Assembly (NCBI GenBank): GCA_024278155.1
Contig: JAJRTT010000285.1
Coordinates: 1 to 7,812, forward strand
Direction of reading: 5' to 3'
From: Bacteroidota bacterium
GTDB taxonomy: Bacteria; Bacteroidota; Bacteroidia; Bacteroidales; JAADJA01
Length of the DNA stretch: 7,812 nt
The notes beneath the pieces were generated by a model. That model worked only from the letters and a program-made list of their open reading frames with translations. It was not told the origin of the DNA and made no database searches. Below are positions 5,366 through 7,812 of the stretch, one piece after another; positions within the stretch are counted from its first letter, which is position 1; every line of letters begins with the position of its first letter. A program made the translations under genes and the position numbers.

Positions 5366-7744
5366 TTATGGTAGGCGGGCAAAGCTGAATCCCGTTGGAA
5401 AACTATATGTTTCCCCTTTTTGGGTAGTAAACTCCTTTGTAATCCCCTGATAGTTCACTTTGCAATTTCCCCCAGCACCGGAATGGATGGCAGCCGAAAC
5501 GAGTTTGCCGTTTTTCCATTCCATGTCCACCTCAAAACCGCCCCTGGCCCTCAATCCATAAATACTGCCATGCGGCCATTCCGAAGGTAAGGCAGGTAAT
5601 AATTGGATTATTCCGTTGTGGCTTTGCAGGAGCATTTCGGCAATCCCGGCCGTCCCACCAAAATTCCCGTCTATCTGAAAAGGGGGATGGCTGTCGAACA
5701 GATTGCTTTGGGTTGATTTCCGGAGCAAGGCCATCACATGTTCATAAGCGGTTTCCGGTTCGTGCAATCTCGCAAAAAAATTGATCATCCAGGCCCGGCT
5801 CCAACCTGTATGCCCACCTCCGTATTTCAAGCGTTTTTCGATTGTCCTTTTTGCCGCTTCAAATAGTTCAGGGGTTTCCGGTGTTATTTGTGCCAAAGGG
5901 TACAATCCCAATAAGTGCGACATATGCCTGTGCCCCGGTTCCCATTCTTTGTAATCCTTCATCCATTCCATGATTGTGCTGTCTTTTCCTATCAAAACAG
6001 GGGGGATTTTTGAACGGACTTGTTTCCAGTTTTCCCTTAAACCCTCATCAATGCCCAATATTTCGCTGGCCTCGATGCAATTGTCAATATGGGCCATTAA
6101 AGTTTGATTGTCGATGGTGGGCGCATAGGTTAACTGGCACGGATAATCTTTGCCTTCAAGGATGTAGGAGTTTTCGGGCGACATGGAAGGATTGGTCACG
6201 AGAAAACCGTCTTTTCCAATCAGGAAATCGTCAACAAAAGCCAGGGCTTCTTTCATGATGGGGTAAGCCCTGGTTTTCAGGTATTCCTTATCGCCCGTGA
6301 ACTGATAATGCCGCCATAGAGGGAAAGTCATCCATACCCCGCTCAAGGGCGACATTCCCCAGCGCATATCGGCATTGGGCACGGTTTTCCCAAAAACATC
6401 GGTTGCATGGTGCATAGCCCAACCCTTGCAGCCGTACATTTCTTTGGCGGTGACCCTTCCCGGTTTGCGCCATTGGTCAACGCTATTTATGAGCGGTTCA
6501 ACGGTTTCTGAAAGGTTGCAGACTTCGGCGGGCCAGTAGTTCATTTGCAGGTTGATATTGGTATGGTAATCCGAATTCCAGGGAGCCTGAAAATGATTGT
6601 TCCAAATCCCCTGTAAATTTGCCGGTAAAACCCCGGGAGACCTTGAGCTGCCCATTAACAAATACCTTCCATATTGAAAATACAATGCGATCAGGCCGGG
6701 ATCTTCGCCACCATTTTTAACAGCATCCAATCGGATATCCGTTGGGACCGTATCAAGCATTTTGCCGCCCAGATCAATTTGAACCCGGTTGAAGACCGAG
6801 GCATGGTCCCGGATATGTGATTCCCTTATCCGGGCAAAGGATTTCTGTTCAGCTTTTTGTAAAATACCATTACAAACAGATAACGGGTCAATGCTCCGAT
6901 CAAAATCAAGTTTGTCAATATTATAATCGGTTGCCGCCGTGAACAAAATATCCAGCTCATTTGCGCTTTTTACAATTAACAATGAATCATAGGCATTTAT
7001 TTCACCACCCTTGTTCATCGCCTTTAGTTTTGCCGCAAACTTCATATGCTTACCGCCTGGGCCTCTTTCTTTATCCGGTTTATCAATAATTTGCCCGGTC
7101 ATTATTATCTGATTGTTTTCTGTTTTTAGGGTGGCATCCTGTTTCCTGTGCAAAGCGATTTTCAGGTTAATCGCACCAGGTTTATCGGCAGTAAACCGAA
7201 TGGCGATAATATTATCAAGGGCCGAGGCAAAAACTTCCCGTGTGTAAGTTATCCCATCAATGGTAAATACCGTGCGGGAAATGCCATAATTCAAAAACAG
7301 TTCCCGTTGATAATATGTTGTTGGGGCAAGGCTGTCGAACGACAAATAAATATCGCCCAGTGTTTGATAAGAACGAAACCGGGGAGGTGTCCCCAACAAG
7401 CTTTTGTTCCCAAGTTCATAAGCCTCTTTGATATTTCCCTCAAAGACCAACTCCCTGATTTTCGGCAAATCTTTTAAGGCATTTGGGTTATTGACATTGA
7501 CATTTTGCCCGGCCCACAGGCTCTCTTCATTTAACTGGATACGTTCATCGTAAACCCCTCCAAAACCCATGGCTCCCAAACGGCCGTTCCCAACGGGCAA
7601 AGCTTCGTCCCAAATAGTTGCCGGCTGATGGTACCAGAGGGCATATAGATTTATTTTGGCAGGGCTTACCGAACTTGTTTCACCCTTTCTGCCGCAAGCT
7701 GAAAAAAGTAATGACAACAGAATTCCAAATACAATCTTCTTCAT
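5366..7744 (-). CDS. GH95 alpha-L-fucosidase-like lipoprotein
   Basis: This 792-residue enzyme belongs to glycoside hydrolase family 95, inverting enzymes that cut alpha-1,2-linked L-fucose and, in some members, L-galactose. The chosen start is ATG 7744, giving MKKIVFGILLSLLFSAC, a lipoprotein signal with Cys17. The frame stays open upstream to 7807, but that would bury the signal peptide. The N-terminal beta domain holds the hallmark ALPVGNGRLGAMGFGGV and RIQLNEESLWAG (about residues 48-79). In the helical barrel, WNSDYHTNINLQMNYW carries Asn396 and Asn398, matching the water-activating pair of bifidobacterial AfcA. SPEN holds Glu524, the expected general acid, and QIDGNFG holds Asp692. His394, two residues before the first Asn, is the residue I recall being His in fucosidases and Thr in a characterised L-galactosidase, so fucosidase is favoured. 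The post-Cys sequence GRKGE is not a clear surface-export signal, so the side of the outer membrane is uncertain. The 68 bases upstream show no recognisable promoter. Confidence 0.96.
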   Translation of the reverse strand: MKKIVFGILLSLLFSACGRKGETSSVSPAKINLYALWYHQPATIWDEALPVGNGRLGAMGFGGVYDERIQLNEESLWAGQNVNVNNPNALKDLPKIRELVFEGNIKEAYELGNKSLLGTPPRFRSYQTLGDIYLSFDSLAPTTYYQRELFLNYGISRTVFTIDGITYTREVFASALDNIIAIRFTADKPGAINLKIALHRKQDATLKTENNQIIMTGQIIDKPDKERGPGGKHMKFAAKLKAMNKGGEINAYDSLLIVKSANELDILFTAATDYNIDKLDFDRSIDPLSVCNGILQKAEQKSFARIRESHIRDHASVFNRVQIDLGGKMLDTVPTDIRLDAVKNGGEDPGLIALYFQYGRYLLMGSSRSPGVLPANLQGIWNNHFQAPWNSDYHTNINLQMNYWPAEVCNLSETVEPLINSVDQWRKPGRVTAKEMYGCKGWAMHHATDVFGKTVPNADMRWGMSPLSGVWMTFPLWRHYQFTGDKEYLKTRAYPIMKEALAFVDDFLIGKDGFLVTNPSMSPENSYILEGKDYPCQLTYAPTIDNQTLMAHIDNCIEASEILGIDEGLRENWKQVRSKIPPVLIGKDSTIMEWMKDYKEWEPGHRHMSHLLGLYPLAQITPETPELFEAAKRTIEKRLKYGGGHTGWSRAWMINFFARLHEPETAYEHVMALLRKSTQSNLFDSHPPFQIDGNFGGTAGIAEMLLQSHNGIIQLLPALPSEWPHGSIYGLRARGGFEVDMEWKNGKLVSAAIHSGAGGNCKVNYQGITKEFTTQKGETYSFPTGFSFARLP

Positions 7745-7812
7745 GATCTTTGTTCTATCAATTAATAATTGTTTCGTCCGCAAACAACCAGGCTTTTTTT
7801 CCGGCACCGGGA

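Noticed and set aside
7745..7807. An N-terminal extension of the GH95 gene to an ATG at 7807.
   Set aside because: It would place 21 residues before a clear lipoprotein signal peptide, which would then not function; the ATG at 7744 is preferred.

Overview
This window looks like chromosomal DNA from a Bacteroidota (Bacteroidetes) species, probably a free-living polysaccharide degrader. The evidence is a type IX secretion (T9SS) C-terminal sorting domain, a TonB-dependent receptor with an N-terminal carboxypeptidase-regulatory-like domain, paired GH95 and GH29 fucosidases, and -7 elements fitting the Bacteroidetes consensus TAnnTTTG. Every gene I can support lies on the minus strand, so transcription runs from high to low coordinates.

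Layout in order of transcription. (1) 7744-5366 and 5288-3966 form a fucose-releasing pair. The first is a GH95 alpha-L-fucosidase-like lipoprotein with its catalytic Asn/Asn/Glu/Asp set present. The second is a GH29 alpha-L-fucosidase with a signal peptide. A 77-base gap separates them and they are probably one operon. (2) 3922-1767 is an AT-rich stretch, about 32% GC in a sampled 60-base line against about 55% in a sampled line of the GH95 gene. It holds remnants of defence-type genes: a RhuM-family gene cut after about 86 codons, a likely scar of its C-terminus overlapping the first codons of a type I restriction hsdR-like gene, a frameshifted HTH-Xre/ImmA-IrrE regulator-peptidase gene, and an overlapping DUF4411 PIN-like toxin gene that appears to lack the part carrying a conserved acidic motif. 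(3) 1501-560 encodes a secreted PCMD-like beta-sandwich protein with a T9SS sorting tail. It is followed after 31 bases by the start of a TonB-dependent receptor (528 to the window edge), again probably one operon.

Interpretation: two intact, higher-GC outer-membrane or glycan-use operons flank a small decayed defence island. The island looks like a graveyard of at least two systems, a toxin-antitoxin pair and a type I restriction-modification operon, each broken by a different event (1-nt frameshift, in-frame deletion, large internal deletion). I found no tRNA, rRNA, CRISPR array, transposase or integrase in the window.
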